Below, one piece after another: positions 26,241 to 35,760 of a stretch of DNA of 64,000 bases. The DNA is from Stomatohabitans albus (lineage in GTDB: Bacteria > Actinomycetota > Nitriliruptoria > Euzebyales > Euzebyaceae): assembly GCF_036336025.1 (NCBI RefSeq), contig NZ_JAYKKE010000001.1:963710-1027709 (forward strand). The letters are read 5' to 3'. The stretch's first letter is position 1. Each line of letters starts with the position of its first letter. The translations under genes were made by a program, and so were the position numbers. The notes beneath the pieces are model-generated. The model was not told the DNA's origin. It saw nothing but the letters and a program-made list of their open reading frames with translations, and did no database searches.

Positions 26241-27305
26241 TTAGGCTGACTGGCGCGAGAAAATATTGAGGTGAACCGGTGGCTTTGGCTGAGGAGACGG
26301 CCCCTCGGTAAGGCGTTTGGGGAGGGTGACGGTTGCGGTGAAGTGATCTCCGTCATCAAATGTCGTGAACTGAGCGCCCAACCGAATGAACGCACGGCTC
26401 GTTGACTCTAAACCAATATGGCTCCCTATCTGCGTATCCGTTGAGGGGGGTTTGTCATTCTCAATGCGGATGCCATAGCTTTTGTCTTGGTCTGTCAGCG
26501 TAAGTGTGATAGTTGAACCAATATTGGCGTATTTCACCGCATTATTAATGAGCTCACTGATGCACTCAGGCAGCGGTGGGAAGGCGTCGATGTCAGGTAC
26601 GCACTCAATGCGCAAGTTGCGATCATGAACGAGGGTTTCATACTCGCTCAACAGAGTCGGCAATGTGCAGGTGGTAATAGTGGGCATCTCCGCTTCGGTT
26701 TCGTCACGGGTGTCATAGAGGCCTTCAGTCGCGGTCATCGTTTCTCGGAGCTCACTAAGTGCCTGGTCAAGGAAGTTAATGACCTCCGGGTCCGGAGATG
26801 GGTTTGTGCGGACGTGAATCAGCGCTTGGGTGATCTTCTTTGCGGCGCCGTCATGGAGGCCCTTAATCATGGCAATACGTTTATTACGCTCGCGCATCTC
26901 TAAGTCGTGCTGTTTGTGTTCGTAATGAGAACTTAAGTTACTGAAGAGCAAGGAAATGAAAATGCCCGCAATAAGCACCTTAGTTTGGGGCATATACGTA
27001 ATGACGTGAATAAGTCCCACATCTGGGAACAAGTCACGCAAATCCCATGTTGCCATAAGCAACAGCACGACTACTACAACAAACGTCCGACGGACCCCAA
27101 AGAGCAGCGCAAAAATGAGCGCCGCATAGGTCTCACCGATTACAAACGGGATCGGAAAAATCGGGTTAAGGAAGAACGTGTGGAGGAATGAAAGGGTGAC
27201 TTGAGACGAGAGAAGGACTGAATAGGTAAGAAAACCAACCGTTAGAATCCGTAACAACAAGAGCCCACGTTTGAACGTGTCTTTCCCAAGGAAATCAAGA
27301 TTCAT
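26241..27305 (-). CDS. NarL-type (HisKA_3) sensor histidine kinase
   Basis: From ATG 27305 the protein has 354 residues. Five or so hydrophobic segments over about residues 10-120 form a membrane input domain without a recognisable ligand fold. The dimerisation/phosphoacceptor helix is RIAMIKGLHDGAAKKITQAL with His151, and the HATPase domain has ISELINNAVKYANIG (N box) and IGSHIGLES (G box). It is head to head with its regulator: the two ATGs share the palindrome CATG at 27303-27306. The frame is open to 27425, inside the regulator gene, but the membrane domain begins properly at 27305. Confidence 0.87.
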   Translation of the reverse strand: MNLDFLGKDTFKRGLLLLRILTVGFLTYSVLLSSQVTLSFLHTFFLNPIFPIPFVIGETYAALIFALLFGVRRTFVVVVVLLLMATWDLRDLFPDVGLIHVITYMPQTKVLIAGIFISLLFSNLSSHYEHKQHDLEMRERNKRIAMIKGLHDGAAKKITQALIHVRTNPSPDPEVINFLDQALSELRETMTATEGLYDTRDETEAEMPTITTCTLPTLLSEYETLVHDRNLRIECVPDIDAFPPLPECISELINNAVKYANIGSTITLTLTDQDKSYGIRIENDKPPSTDTQIGSHIGLESTSRAFIRLGAQFTTFDDGDHFTATVTLPKRLTEGPSPQPKPPVHLNIFSRQSA

Positions 27306-27957
27306 GAGTCGTTCCATCTCCGTTGTCATGCTCGACGATGATGATTTCATCATGCAGAGCATGGCAAAACTGCTGTCCCTATATGACATCAATGTCGTGG
27401 CGCAAACCACTTCAGTTGAAGACACTATTAATCAGATTAGCCGACAATCGCCCGACATTGTGTTCGTCGATGTCATGATGCCCATTATTGACGGTCCCAT
27501 TGCCGTGGCCTTAATCAAGCAGCGCTTCCCCGATACTCGGATCATCGCGATGACCACGCTGAACTCTCAAGAAGCCCTGAAATCAATGATTGATGCGGGT
27601 GTCATGGGATACATCATGAAAGGCGCCGATCCTGAAGAAATCAGCAACCTGTTAGACCGGGCGATGTCTGGTGATCGGGTGTACTCCCAAGGTGCGGTGG
27701 CCTTAATGGAGCAGTCCTTGCCGGATATCCGTGACAAGGATGCCCGTATTTACAACACGCTGAGCGCCACCCAACAACGGGTAGTCCGTATGGTGATTAA
27801 GGGGTACAGCAACGAGCAGATTGCGTCTGAACTCCATCTTGGACTCTCGGCGGTGAAGCAGCATGTGCGTAAGTCCTGTGAGAAATACGGTGTGACCACC
27901 CGTGTTCAGTTAGCGGTAACGGCTATCCGAGAAGGGGTCGACCCGTTCACCGGATAA
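27304..27957 (+). CDS. NarL/LuxR-type response regulator
   Basis: A 217-residue regulator from the ATG at 27304. Its receiver domain is complete: acidic pair in VVMLDDDDF, phosphoacceptor Asp56 (FVDVMMP), Thr in AMTTLN and Lys106 (YIMKGADPEE). The LuxR helix-turn-helix is LSATQQRVVRMVIKGYSNEQIASEL. It pairs with the divergent kinase. AAGGA lies about 11 bases upstream; a TTG at 27271 in the same frame is an alternative. It is the functional paralogue of the degenerate regulator at 24.8 kb. Confidence 0.9.
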   Translation: MSRSISVVMLDDDDFIMQSMAKLLSLYDINVVAQTTSVEDTINQISRQSPDIVFVDVMMPIIDGPIAVALIKQRFPDTRIIAMTTLNSQEALKSMIDAGVMGYIMKGADPEEISNLLDRAMSGDRVYSQGAVALMEQSLPDIRDKDARIYNTLSATQQRVVRMVIKGYSNEQIASELHLGLSAVKQHVRKSCEKYGVTTRVQLAVTAIREGVDPFTG

Positions 27958-28034
27958 ATCTGGATCACGGGGTTGGACAAGGGCGTTGTGGCACTTAATC
28001 GTGCTGGAGACGGCGCCAGTGTGTGGCGGCTGGT

Positions 28035-28574
28035 TTAGGGCAGGACACCAGCGTGGGCCATAGCCATACGAATGATGCGGTCTTGACCACCGCTCATCTC
28101 ACTTGCAATGGTGATCGAGCAGGCTTCCTCTACGGTCAGCCAGGAAAAGGCCAGTGATGACTCACTCGGCGCAACTTCACCACTAATAGGGACAAGGAAC
28201 ACGAGACTGACCGCGTGTTGACGTGGATCAGTGAACCCAGAACGGTCATCGGGAAAATACTCGACAACGGTAAACGGTGATGGGTCGGCCGGAATCTGGG
28301 GGTCTGAATCGGGGCCAAGGTCTTTACTGAGGTGGCGCCAGAGGGCATCACGGACCCGTTCACCATAGAGCACCCGACCGCTCACAATGGCGCGGGCAAG
28401 GCGACCGTCGGCTTGGGGGGTGAGGAGGAGGCCCACCCGTTCTACACGACCAAGATGGTCGATACGAACAGGAACAGCCTCAACATAGATCAGCGGCATT
28501 TTTGAACGGATACCAGCTAATTCGGCTTCATCTAGCCACGCAGGCTGGCTCGAAAGAATGTCGTTCCCTTGCAT
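28035..28574 (-). CDS. DUF4916 / NUDIX-like protein
   Basis: A 179-residue protein like the DUF4916 family of Actinomycetota, which are relatives of NUDIX hydrolases. Seen: PAWLDEAELAGIRSKMPLIYVEAVPVR, VGLLLTP, SGRVLYGERVRDALWRHL and FSWLTVEEA. The NUDIX box (GX5EX7REUXEEXGU) is not preserved: LYGERVRDALWRHLSKDLG lacks the acidic cluster, so hydrolase activity is doubtful. It is divergent from the UDP-sugar dehydrogenase. Confidence 0.75.
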   Translation of the reverse strand: MQGNDILSSQPAWLDEAELAGIRSKMPLIYVEAVPVRIDHLGRVERVGLLLTPQADGRLARAIVSGRVLYGERVRDALWRHLSKDLGPDSDPQIPADPSPFTVVEYFPDDRSGFTDPRQHAVSLVFLVPISGEVAPSESSLAFSWLTVEEACSITIASEMSGGQDRIIRMAMAHAGVLP

Positions 28575-28783
28575 ACCTCACTCCTCTGCGTTATCCCAGC
28601 CTTAGGGATACTACGCAATGCAACATCTTAAAACCAGCACGCACGTACAGAAGATGGTGGTGCCAATCTCCGGGAGGAGACGGCATGGGGGTAGCTTGGT
28701 AGACGGCTGTTCCTGTGCCGTTGGGGTAGGAAAAACACAGAATTCATTCAGCAGCAATTGACCGGTTATGTCATGCTGGCCCG

Positions 28784-30250
28784 ATGACACGATCTCTCTC
28801 GGTAGTGGTGTTAGGCATTGGCCACGTTGGGCTCGTCACGGTGGCTACGCTGGCATCATTAGGACATCAGGTTGTTGGGTTCGATGTGAATCCTGATGTG
28901 ATTGCACAAGTTGGTGCTGGTGACATTCATTTTTATGAACCTGGCCTGGCCGATTTACTTCAAGAGGGCGTGCAAGCAGGTCATCTACGGTTTTCCAGTG
29001 ATCCCGCTGATGCGATTGCCGGTGCTGACATTGCGATGATTTGTGTGGGTACACCGTCTGAGCCAGCCATGAATGGTGAAGACGGCCTCGACCTCAGCAT
29101 GGTCAAAGCGGCGGCTCAAACAGTGATTACCCATGCCACACAGCCGGTGGTGATTGTTGAAAAGTCAACGGTGCCTCCGGGAACGGGTGATCGTATTGAG
29201 GATCTTGTAGCCCTCCATGGGAAGGGCGACCTGATTACGGTTGCGTCCAATCCCGAATTCTTGCGTGAGGGGCAGGCGGTGGCGGATACCTTACGTCCTG
29301 ACCGCATTGTGGTTGGGGCCAACGATGAGCACACTCACCAGGTCCTTGCAGACCTCTATGCCCCACAACTTGCCGTACATCCCAGTGCCTATGTGGCCAC
29401 CGACCGCGTGACTGCCGAGATTACGAAACAGGCATCTAACGCGTTCTTGGCGTTAAAAATCTCATTTATCAACGAGGTGGCGGCCCTCTGTGAGCACGTT
29501 GGGGCAGACATCACCACGGTGGCTGATGGCATGGGCCATGACCCGCGCATTGGGCGTGCCTTTCTTAATGCCGGTATCGGCTATGGCGGGTCGTGTTTTC
29601 CCAAGGATGTGAGTGGGTTGTCTGCGGTCTACGAATCGCACCATCTCCCTGAAACCACCATAAGTGGCGCCCATTGGGTGAATGAAGAAGCAAAGCGCTG
29701 GCCGGTTAAAACCCTTGCCAAGGCGCTGTGGTCAATTAAGGGCACGACGATAGCGGTGTTAGGGGCGTCCTTTAAACCCCATACCGATGACATTCGTGAG
29801 TCGGTCGCCATGTATGTGGTTGAGCAACTCTTGGCACAAGGAGCCCATGTTCGCTTGACTGATCCAGTGGCCTTGCCACGGGTGCAGGCCGATACGTTGC
29901 TGTGTGATTATGGGGTGATTGACGATCAAGCCCTTGCGGGTGCGGTTGTCTTTGATGAATCCGATCAGGATGCTGAAAACCCCGGCCTGGGATTTCTTGA
30001 GCCGTATGTTCATCAAGATAATGAGCAGGGCAAGCTGGAATTAGTTGATACCCCACAAGCCGCAATTGAAGGTGCTGACGCGGTGCTGTTGGCAACCGAA
30101 TGGCCAGAATATGCGGCGCTCAATCCGGATGATATTGCCCAATGGTTACGCACCCCGGTGGTTGTGGATGGGCGTATTCAATGGGACGGGGCCGCATTTG
30201 AAGACGCTGGACTTCGTTTCTATCAGGTAGGTCGTCGTGGCCGAAACTAA
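28784..30250 (+). CDS. UDP-glucose/GDP-mannose dehydrogenase family protein
   Basis: A 488-residue NAD-dependent sugar-nucleotide dehydrogenase. N-terminal Rossmann motif VVVLGIGHVGLVT, then EKSTVPPGTGDR, EFLREGQAV, the central helix ITKQASNAFLALKISFINE and the catalytic Cys in GYGGSCFPKD. The C-terminal domain ends ATEWPEY. The product is probably UDP-glucuronate for envelope polysaccharide, but UDP-ManNAc or other substrates are possible. Its last codons overlap the next gene by 14 bp. Confidence 0.9.
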   Translation: MTRSLSVVVLGIGHVGLVTVATLASLGHQVVGFDVNPDVIAQVGAGDIHFYEPGLADLLQEGVQAGHLRFSSDPADAIAGADIAMICVGTPSEPAMNGEDGLDLSMVKAAAQTVITHATQPVVIVEKSTVPPGTGDRIEDLVALHGKGDLITVASNPEFLREGQAVADTLRPDRIVVGANDEHTHQVLADLYAPQLAVHPSAYVATDRVTAEITKQASNAFLALKISFINEVAALCEHVGADITTVADGMGHDPRIGRAFLNAGIGYGGSCFPKDVSGLSAVYESHHLPETTISGAHWVNEEAKRWPVKTLAKALWSIKGTTIAVLGASFKPHTDDIRESVAMYVVEQLLAQGAHVRLTDPVALPRVQADTLLCDYGVIDDQALAGAVVFDESDQDAENPGLGFLEPYVHQDNEQGKLELVDTPQAAIEGADAVLLATEWPEYAALNPDDIAQWLRTPVVVDGRIQWDGAAFEDAGLRFYQVGRRGRN

Positions 30251-30779
30251 CCAAACCGAATCTGGTCAACCTGCCCAACACGTTGGGGGGTCGTCTCGTT
30301 TTCATGACCCGTTAGGGGCCAATCAGTCTCGGTGGACGTCTGGCCAGGAAACGGGACGGATTACACCTTATTGTTTTGCGTCTGATGAGTGGATTGATGC
30401 GTGGGTGCGTGCCTTTAATGCCAACCCGAAGGCGGTGGCGTTGTGCCAGCGATTGTTGGGGCGGTGGCGGTTTGAGGTGGAACGTGACCGTACCGGCCCT
30501 GGAGGGGTATGGGATGTGGTCGTTGATGTTGACGGGGCACGGCTGGTGGCTGTCGATGCACACCAAGACTCCGCCGCAGACCTGCGTGGGCATGTGCGGG
30601 CAAGCCACGACCGTTGGCATCGCCTGTTAAATGGCAGTGCAGATTTACGCATGAGTATTTTGACGAGGCGGGTGCACGTGACGGGGGATCTAAAAGAACT
30701 CCGCACGATTGCCAAACAACTACTGGACGCTGGGTTCAGCGTGAAAACAGTTCCCACGATGTTTCTGTGCGGAAACTAA
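30237..30779 (+). CDS. SCP2-like (sterol carrier protein fold) protein
   Basis: A 180-residue protein with a GTG start 14 bases inside the upstream gene. The pattern of residues 80-170 resembles an SCP2 lipid-binding domain: RWRFEVERD, VWDVVVDVDG, DLRGHVRASHDRWHRLLNGSADL then RVHVTGDLKELRTIAKQL. The first 50 residues look disordered. SCP2-fold proteins bind lipids in a tunnel; in actinobacteria their ligands are mostly unknown. Translational coupling to a sugar-nucleotide dehydrogenase suggests an envelope role, as inference. Confidence 0.55.
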   Translation: MAETNQTESGQPAQHVGGSSRFHDPLGANQSRWTSGQETGRITPYCFASDEWIDAWVRAFNANPKAVALCQRLLGRWRFEVERDRTGPGGVWDVVVDVDGARLVAVDAHQDSAADLRGHVRASHDRWHRLLNGSADLRMSILTRRVHVTGDLKELRTIAKQLLDAGFSVKTVPTMFLCGN

Positions 30780-30831
30780 ACCAATTCTTTGACCAGTCTG
30801 TTGTGACCCTGTGGGGTTATCGCAGGGTGTA

Positions 30832-30858
30832 ACGGTTGGAACAGTGCCTTCTAACCGT
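30832..30858 (+). terminator. Hairpin after the SCP2-like gene
   Basis: ACGGTTGGAA / TTCTAACCGT with one G-T pair and a short loop, 53 bases after the stop. There is no T-run. Confidence 0.4.
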
Positions 30859-30921
30859 GAAAGGTGACATCGACCCAAGCCTGTGGTAGCGGCGAAAGCT
30901 ATTCTTGGCAAATGCGGTCAT

Positions 30922-30972
30922 GGAGGCCGTATGCACATGCACACGGCCCGGTGTCTGGTTGCTCGGGCCTCC
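30922..30972 (+). promoter_or_regulatory. Structured leader of guaB3-guaA
   Basis: GGAGGCC (30922-30928) can pair with GGCCTCC (30966-30972), while GGCCGT (30925-30930) can pair with ACGGCC (30943-30948). The two stems share GGCC and exclude one another. The outer arm ends nine bases before the AGGAGA of guaB3. It could switch translation, but nothing identifies a ligand. Confidence 0.35.
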
Positions 30973-30990
30973 CAAAATCCAGGAGATTTC

Positions 30991-32163
30991 ATGACCACTG
31001 CTCAGGTCCAAATTGGCATCGGTAAATCTGGCCGCCGCGCGTACGGCTTTGACGATATTGCGATTGTTCCCACTCGTCGTACCCGTGACCCCGAAGATAT
31101 TGACATTAGCTGGCAAATTGATGCCTACCGCTTTGACCTGCCATGTTTGGGCAGCGCGATGGATGGGGCAATGAGCCCGGCTAGTGCGATTGCGATGGGC
31201 AAACTCGGCGGGTTGGGTGTGTTGAACCTTGAAGGGCTGTGGACAAAGTATGAAGATCCTCAGCCTCTTTTTGATGAGATTGCGCAACTGGACAACGCAT
31301 CGGCTACCAAGCGCATGCAAGAGATTTATGCCGCACCCGTGCAGCCTGAGCTTATTGGGGTTCGGGTGAAGGAAATGAAGGACGCCGGTATTACAACCGC
31401 GGCTTCATTAACGCCTCAGAATGTTGAGAAGTGGCACCACCACGCCCTTGAGGCTGGCTTGGACATTTTGGTTATCCAGGGCACGGTAGTCAGTGCCGAG
31501 CACGTGTCAAAAACATCTGACCCGCTTGACCTTGTTGACTTTATTAGCCGGTACGACATTCCGGTGATTGTGGGTGGCACGGCTAGCTATTCTGCGGCCC
31601 TGCACTTGATGCGTACCGGCGCTGCCGGCATTTTGGTCGGGGTTGGTCCGGGTAATGCCTGCACAACCCGTGGGGTGTTGGGTATCGGGGTACCCCAGGC
31701 GACGGCCATTGCTGACGCGGCAGGGGCGCGGAGCCGCCACCTCGAAGAAACTGGCCGCTATGTGCATGTGATCGCTGACGGCGGGATGCGCACCGGTGGT
31801 GACGTGTCAAAGGCCATTGCTTGTGGTGCTGACGCGGTGATGTTGGGGAGTCCGCTGAGTCGTGCGGCTGAGGCGCCTGGCCAGGGCAAGCACTGGGGGA
31901 TGGCTACCTTCCACCCGGATTTGCCGCGTGGGGCGCGTGTTGAGGTTGGCACCATTGGCACGATGGAACAGATTTTGACTGGTCCGGCGACGGAAAATGA
32001 TGGTACGCGCAACCTGTTTGGGGCGTTGCGGACTTCAATGGCGACGTGCGGGTATGAAACGATTAAAGAGTTCCAGCGTGCTGAGGTGATGGTGGCGCCT
32101 GCCTTGCAGAGTGAAGGCAAGACCTACCAGAAGGCCCAAGGTATCGGGATGGGTAACCGCTAA
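30991..32163 (+). CDS. guaB3: GuaB3-family IMP dehydrogenase-related protein
   Basis: A 390-residue TIM-barrel protein of the GuaB3 type common in actinobacteria. ATG at 30991 is chosen because AGGAGA lies five bases upstream; the frame is open to 30883. Seen: [33 protein letters not shown], the IMP-phosphate loop and catalytic Cys in [11 protein letters not shown], and [32 protein letters not shown] domains of classic GuaB are absent. Its stop overlaps the guaA start (TAATG), so it probably takes part in IMP/XMP/GMP conversion, although some GuaB3 proteins catalyse GMP reduction. Confidence 0.92.
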   Translation: MTTAQVQIGIGKSGRRAYGFDDIAIVPTRRTRDPEDIDISWQIDAYRFDLPCLGSAMDGAMSPASAIAMGKLGGLGVLNLEGLWTKYEDPQPLFDEIAQLDNASATKRMQEIYAAPVQPELIGVRVKEMKDAGITTAASLTPQNVEKWHHHALEAGLDILVIQGTVVSAEHVSKTSDPLDLVDFISRYDIPVIVGGTASYSAALHLMRTGAAGILVGVGPGNACTTRGVLGIGVPQATAIADAAGARSRHLEETGRYVHVIADGGMRTGGDVSKAIACGADAVMLGSPLSRAAEAPGQGKHWGMATFHPDLPRGARVEVGTIGTMEQILTGPATENDGTRNLFGALRTSMATCGYETIKEFQRAEVMVAPALQSEGKTYQKAQGIGMGNR

Positions 32164-33731
32164 TGGTAAGCCACGACCTCCTAGCCGGGAGCGGTGAGGG
32201 TACCGACACGATTCTGGTGTTGGATTTTGGTGCCCAATATGCCCAGGTGATTGCGCGCCGCGTGCGTGATGCGCGTGTGCGGTCTGAGCTTGTGCCCCAC
32301 ACGATTCGTGCAGATGAAGTTGCCGAACGCAAACCGATAGGGATTATCTTGAGTGGTGGTCCCAAGAGTGTGCACGTGGAAGGGGCGCCTGATCTCGACC
32401 CAGCGATTTTTGACCTGGGTATCCCTGTGTTGGGGATTTGCTATGGGCAACAGATCATGGCTCAAACCCTAGGAGGTCGTGTTCAGGCTACGGATGGGCC
32501 TGAATATGGGCGTACTGATTTTCGGGTGACTGGCACCAGTGAACTGTTGGAGGGCTTGCCCTCTGAACAGGTGGTGTGGATGAGTCACAACGATGCGGTG
32601 GTTGATCTCCCAGAAGGGTTTAGCGCCACTGGAAGTACGCCGGTGTGTCCGGTTGCGGCGATGGAAAACCCGGAGCGCAAGCTTTATGCGGTGCAGTGGC
32701 ATCCTGAGGTGACTCATTCCCAATACGGGCAGGACGTGATTAGCCGCTTTGTGGAGTTGACGGGTGCTGAACGCACGTGGACTCCGGACAATGTGATTGA
32801 TGCGGCTGTTGATGCGATTCGCCGTCAGGTGGGTGACGCCAAGGTGCTGTGTGGGCTGAGCGGTGGGGTGGACTCTGCCGTTGCGGCGGCTTTGGTGCAC
32901 AAAGCTATTGGTGACCAGTTGACGTGTGTGTTTGTGAACCACGGGTTGTTGCGTAAAGGTGAAGCCGAAGCGGTTGAAGAGGCGTTTGGGGCGCACTTTG
33001 ATGTGAACCTTGTGACCATTGATGCGGTTGACACGTTTATGAATGCGCTGGCTGGGGTGAGTGAGCCAGAGCAGAAACGCAAAATTATTGGTGAACAGTT
33101 CATTCGTACCTTTGAAGCGGCAGCGCGTGAACATGCCGGAGATGCAACGTTCTTGGTTCAGGGCACGTTGTATTCCGATGTTGTTGAGAGTGGAGCGAGT
33201 GGGTCTGCGGTTATCAAGAGCCACCACAATGTGGGTGGGTTGCCCGATGACATGGCCTTTGAACTGTGCGAGCCGCTGCGCTGGCTATTTAAAGATGAAG
33301 TGCGCCAGGTTGGGTTGGCCCTTGGACTGCCCGAAGAAATGGTGTGGCGACAGCCGTTCCCCGGACCTGGCCTTGGCGTGCGCATCATCGGTGAAGTAAC
33401 CCGTGAGCGCTGTGACCTCTTGCGCGAAGCCGATGCCGTCGTGCTGCGAGTGCTGCGTGAGGCTGGGTTGGAACGTGATATTTGGCAGTCTTTTGCCGTG
33501 CTACCCGCCGACGTGCGCACCGTTGGCGTCCAAGGCGACGCCCGAACCTACGGCAACTGTGTCATCGTGCGCGCCGTAACCAGCGAAGATGCCATGACCG
33601 CTGACTTTGCCCGTATCCCGTTTGATGTGCTAGAAAAAATCAGTACATCAGTGATTAACGAGGTGGCTGGGATTAACCGTGTTGCCTATGACATCACCTC
33701 TAAGCCGCCGGGAACGATTGAGTGGGAGTAG
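32163..33731 (+). CDS. guaA: GMP synthase (glutamine-hydrolysing)
   Basis: Converts XMP to GMP with glutamine. 522 residues: class I glutaminase domain with [14 protein letters not shown] (nucleophile Cys) and QWHPEVTHS, then the ATP pyrophosphatase P-loop [14 protein letters not shown] and C-terminal dimerisation domain ending [10 protein letters not shown]. Its ATG overlaps the guaB3 stop. The 3' end of guaA is a known integration site for genomic islands in other bacteria, and an AT-rich accessory region follows directly here. Confidence 0.97.
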   Translation: MVSHDLLAGSGEGTDTILVLDFGAQYAQVIARRVRDARVRSELVPHTIRADEVAERKPIGIILSGGPKSVHVEGAPDLDPAIFDLGIPVLGICYGQQIMAQTLGGRVQATDGPEYGRTDFRVTGTSELLEGLPSEQVVWMSHNDAVVDLPEGFSATGSTPVCPVAAMENPERKLYAVQWHPEVTHSQYGQDVISRFVELTGAERTWTPDNVIDAAVDAIRRQVGDAKVLCGLSGGVDSAVAAALVHKAIGDQLTCVFVNHGLLRKGEAEAVEEAFGAHFDVNLVTIDAVDTFMNALAGVSEPEQKRKIIGEQFIRTFEAAAREHAGDATFLVQGTLYSDVVESGASGSAVIKSHHNVGGLPDDMAFELCEPLRWLFKDEVRQVGLALGLPEEMVWRQPFPGPGLGVRIIGEVTRERCDLLREADAVVLRVLREAGLERDIWQSFAVLPADVRTVGVQGDARTYGNCVIVRAVTSEDAMTADFARIPFDVLEKISTSVINEVAGINRVAYDITSKPPGTIEWE

Positions 33732-33843
33732 TTAAAAATAGGCGATAAAGCCTTATAAATAGCTATTTTGTGAGTGTTGTGCTTGCAAAATGCTTGCAAA
33801 TTATATTTTTGTATATAAAAACGCTAGTCAGTCTTAATAGATT

Positions 33844-33972
33844 ATGAATGAATATCTCGGAAAGACTAAAACGGACAAAAAGGAATCGGTAATCGGTACG
33901 ATTAAGGAGCATCAGGTGGCTAAGGCTAGCGACTTTGTTTTATTGAAAAATATGTGGAACTATATGGAATGA
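33844..33972 (+). CDS. Small open frame at the left of the island, possible gene remnant
   Basis: A 42-codon frame, ATG to TGA, reading from MNEYLGKTKTDKKES to a hydrophobic end LLKNMWNYME. It has no good ribosome-binding site, and no family is recognised with confidence. It may be the remains of a longer gene. The surrounding 33732-34051 is AT-rich, with a repeated TGCTTGCAAA at 33782-33801. Confidence 0.25.
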   Translation: MNEYLGKTKTDKKESVIGTIKEHQVAKASDFVLLKNMWNYME

Positions 33973-34051
33973 TTTTTAGACGCCAGTATAATCTTTATTA
34001 AAGATTTCCTCACTCTGGAGAATGATAAGGGTCTATAGATTAGGAGTGAAT

Positions 34052-35605
34052 ATGTATATATCAAAAATATGGCTTCATAACTTTAAGAGCTTTTCTGGTT
34101 CTCATGAGTTAGAATTATGTGACGGTATTAATTTTTTTGTAGGTAACAATAATTGTGGGAAAACAACAATATTTAAAGCCATTGAGTTCATCCAGTCGGG
34201 TAAAAATAAGTTAGATTATATCACGAAAGGAAAGGAAGATGAAAATGTGTGTGTTGAGATTGAATTCTCTGGTAAAGATATTAAAGATTTAGTAGACTCT
34301 GATCATTTAAATCTTTCAAAATATAGACAGTATATAACAGAGATAATAGGTTCTAATGATGAAGAGCCTATCTATAGTATCAGGGTGATGAGAAGTTCAG
34401 AAGAAACAAAATTAAAAAGCAAAAAAGGTGTATTGGATATAAAGAATGTTAGAGTCTATAATCCATCATCGAGAGAAAAGGAAAAAATTAAGCGGTATGA
34501 GAATCCAACTGGAATAGATAAAACTATTACTGCTCTATTTGATCCACAATACGTATATTCAGATTTAAAAAATGAAGACTATCAAGACTTTGGAAAAACA
34601 AAGATTGTTGGAAAGATGATTAATGATATTACGAGAGAATTTCAAAATGAACCTATTTGGCGAGGTTTTACGGAATCATATAGAGAGGCATTCGGAGAGA
34701 AAGGTTTATCGGGTATATTAAGTGGGTTAGAAAAAGAAGTGTCTGATATCCTAGCCGAGCAGTATGGTGAAGGTGAGGTGGAGTTTGATTTTGCCCCTCC
34801 TGAAATAGATATCTTACTAAAGACAGGAAATATCTTACTATCAGACAATGGTATTAAAACACCTGTATCTGATAAAGGTACGGGGATGCAGCGGGCTTTG
34901 GCATTAAGTTTAATACAGGTATATGCAAAAAAGACTAATAAGTTGACGAATGGGATTGGTAAGCCAATTATATTCTGTATCGATGAACCAGAAACATTTC
35001 TACATCCAAAAGCCCAAGATAGGCTGATGGAAGCTTTTATGCAATTATCTCATCGCTATCAAATATTTATAACTACTCATTCCCCCTATTTACTTAAGTA
35101 TTACGATAAAAAATCTCATCAGATTACTATATTCTCTAAAGGTAATAATACAAGTCAAGTCAAGTCGCAAGATATGCTTGATCTGTTTAGTAGTTATTCT
35201 CCATCGTGGGGGGAAATTAATTATTTTGCATTTGATGTTCTGAGTGTTGAATTTCATAATGAATTATACGGTTATATGCATTATCATATCGCGGAAATTG
35301 ATTCTAACTATAGTTCAATAACTAAGTTCGATAATTGGTTACGAGACCAGTCTGTTAAACTTTTAGATGCAAAAGAGGGGTATATGGATATTTGTAAGGA
35401 TGATTGTATAGATTTAGACTATATTCGTGAGTCTAACGGAAAAATGAAGATTCAAAAGGTAACTCTACCTACTATTATTCGTAATATAATTCATCATCCT
35501 GAAAATAGAAATAATAATTTTTCTACCCAACAGTTAGATATATCGACTCGATTGCTAGTTGGTATTATAAAACAATTTATGAACACTGAAAAACAGTGTG
35601 ATTGA
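34052..35605 (+). CDS. AAA/OLD-like ATPase with C-terminal HEPN-like motif (phage-defence type)
   Basis: A 517-residue protein; ATG 34052 has AGGAG seven bases upstream, while the frame is open to 34022. The ABC/SMC-like ATPase contains ISKIWLHNFKSF, Walker A GNNNCGKTT (from residue 31), signature-like DKGTGMQRALALSL, Walker B IIFCIDEPETFLHP and the H-loop FITTHSPYLLKY. No TOPRIM domain follows. The C-terminal region has TLPTIIRNIIHHPEN, containing R477-x4-H482 with Asn after the Arg, as in HEPN ribonucleases. Codon use is strongly AT-biased. Its stop overlaps a second, truncated gene by four bases. An abortive-infection role is inferred. Confidence 0.72.
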   Translation: MYISKIWLHNFKSFSGSHELELCDGINFFVGNNNCGKTTIFKAIEFIQSGKNKLDYITKGKEDENVCVEIEFSGKDIKDLVDSDHLNLSKYRQYITEIIGSNDEEPIYSIRVMRSSEETKLKSKKGVLDIKNVRVYNPSSREKEKIKRYENPTGIDKTITALFDPQYVYSDLKNEDYQDFGKTKIVGKMINDITREFQNEPIWRGFTESYREAFGEKGLSGILSGLEKEVSDILAEQYGEGEVEFDFAPPEIDILLKTGNILLSDNGIKTPVSDKGTGMQRALALSLIQVYAKKTNKLTNGIGKPIIFCIDEPETFLHPKAQDRLMEAFMQLSHRYQIFITTHSPYLLKYYDKKSHQITIFSKGNNTSQVKSQDMLDLFSSYSPSWGEINYFAFDVLSVEFHNELYGYMHYHIAEIDSNYSSITKFDNWLRDQSVKLLDAKEGYMDICKDDCIDLDYIRESNGKMKIQKVTLPTIIRNIIHHPENRNNNFSTQQLDISTRLLVGIIKQFMNTEKQCD

Positions 35606-35754
35606 TTAATAGTCCATTTAATTCTAAAACACCTGCTATATTTATTATCGATACAAGAGCTGTGAGTAGTCTACATCAATATTTATTAACTATATTAGAT
35701 ATTGAAATCTTCATTTACGATACATGCATGAGTTTTAGTGCGTTAGGCAAGTAA
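35602..35754 (+). pseudogene. 5' stub of the ATPase partner gene
   Basis: Starts with TTG overlapping the ATPase stop by four bases and runs 50 codons (phrases TPAIFIIDTRAVSSL and DIEIFIYDTCMSF), then stops at TAA 35752-35754. Overlap and composition say it was the second gene of the ATPase operon. The composition changes within the last codons, and nitroreductase-like coding begins within ten bases, so the remainder was probably deleted. No family is identified from the stub. Confidence 0.5.
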
Positions 35755-35760
35755 CGATTT

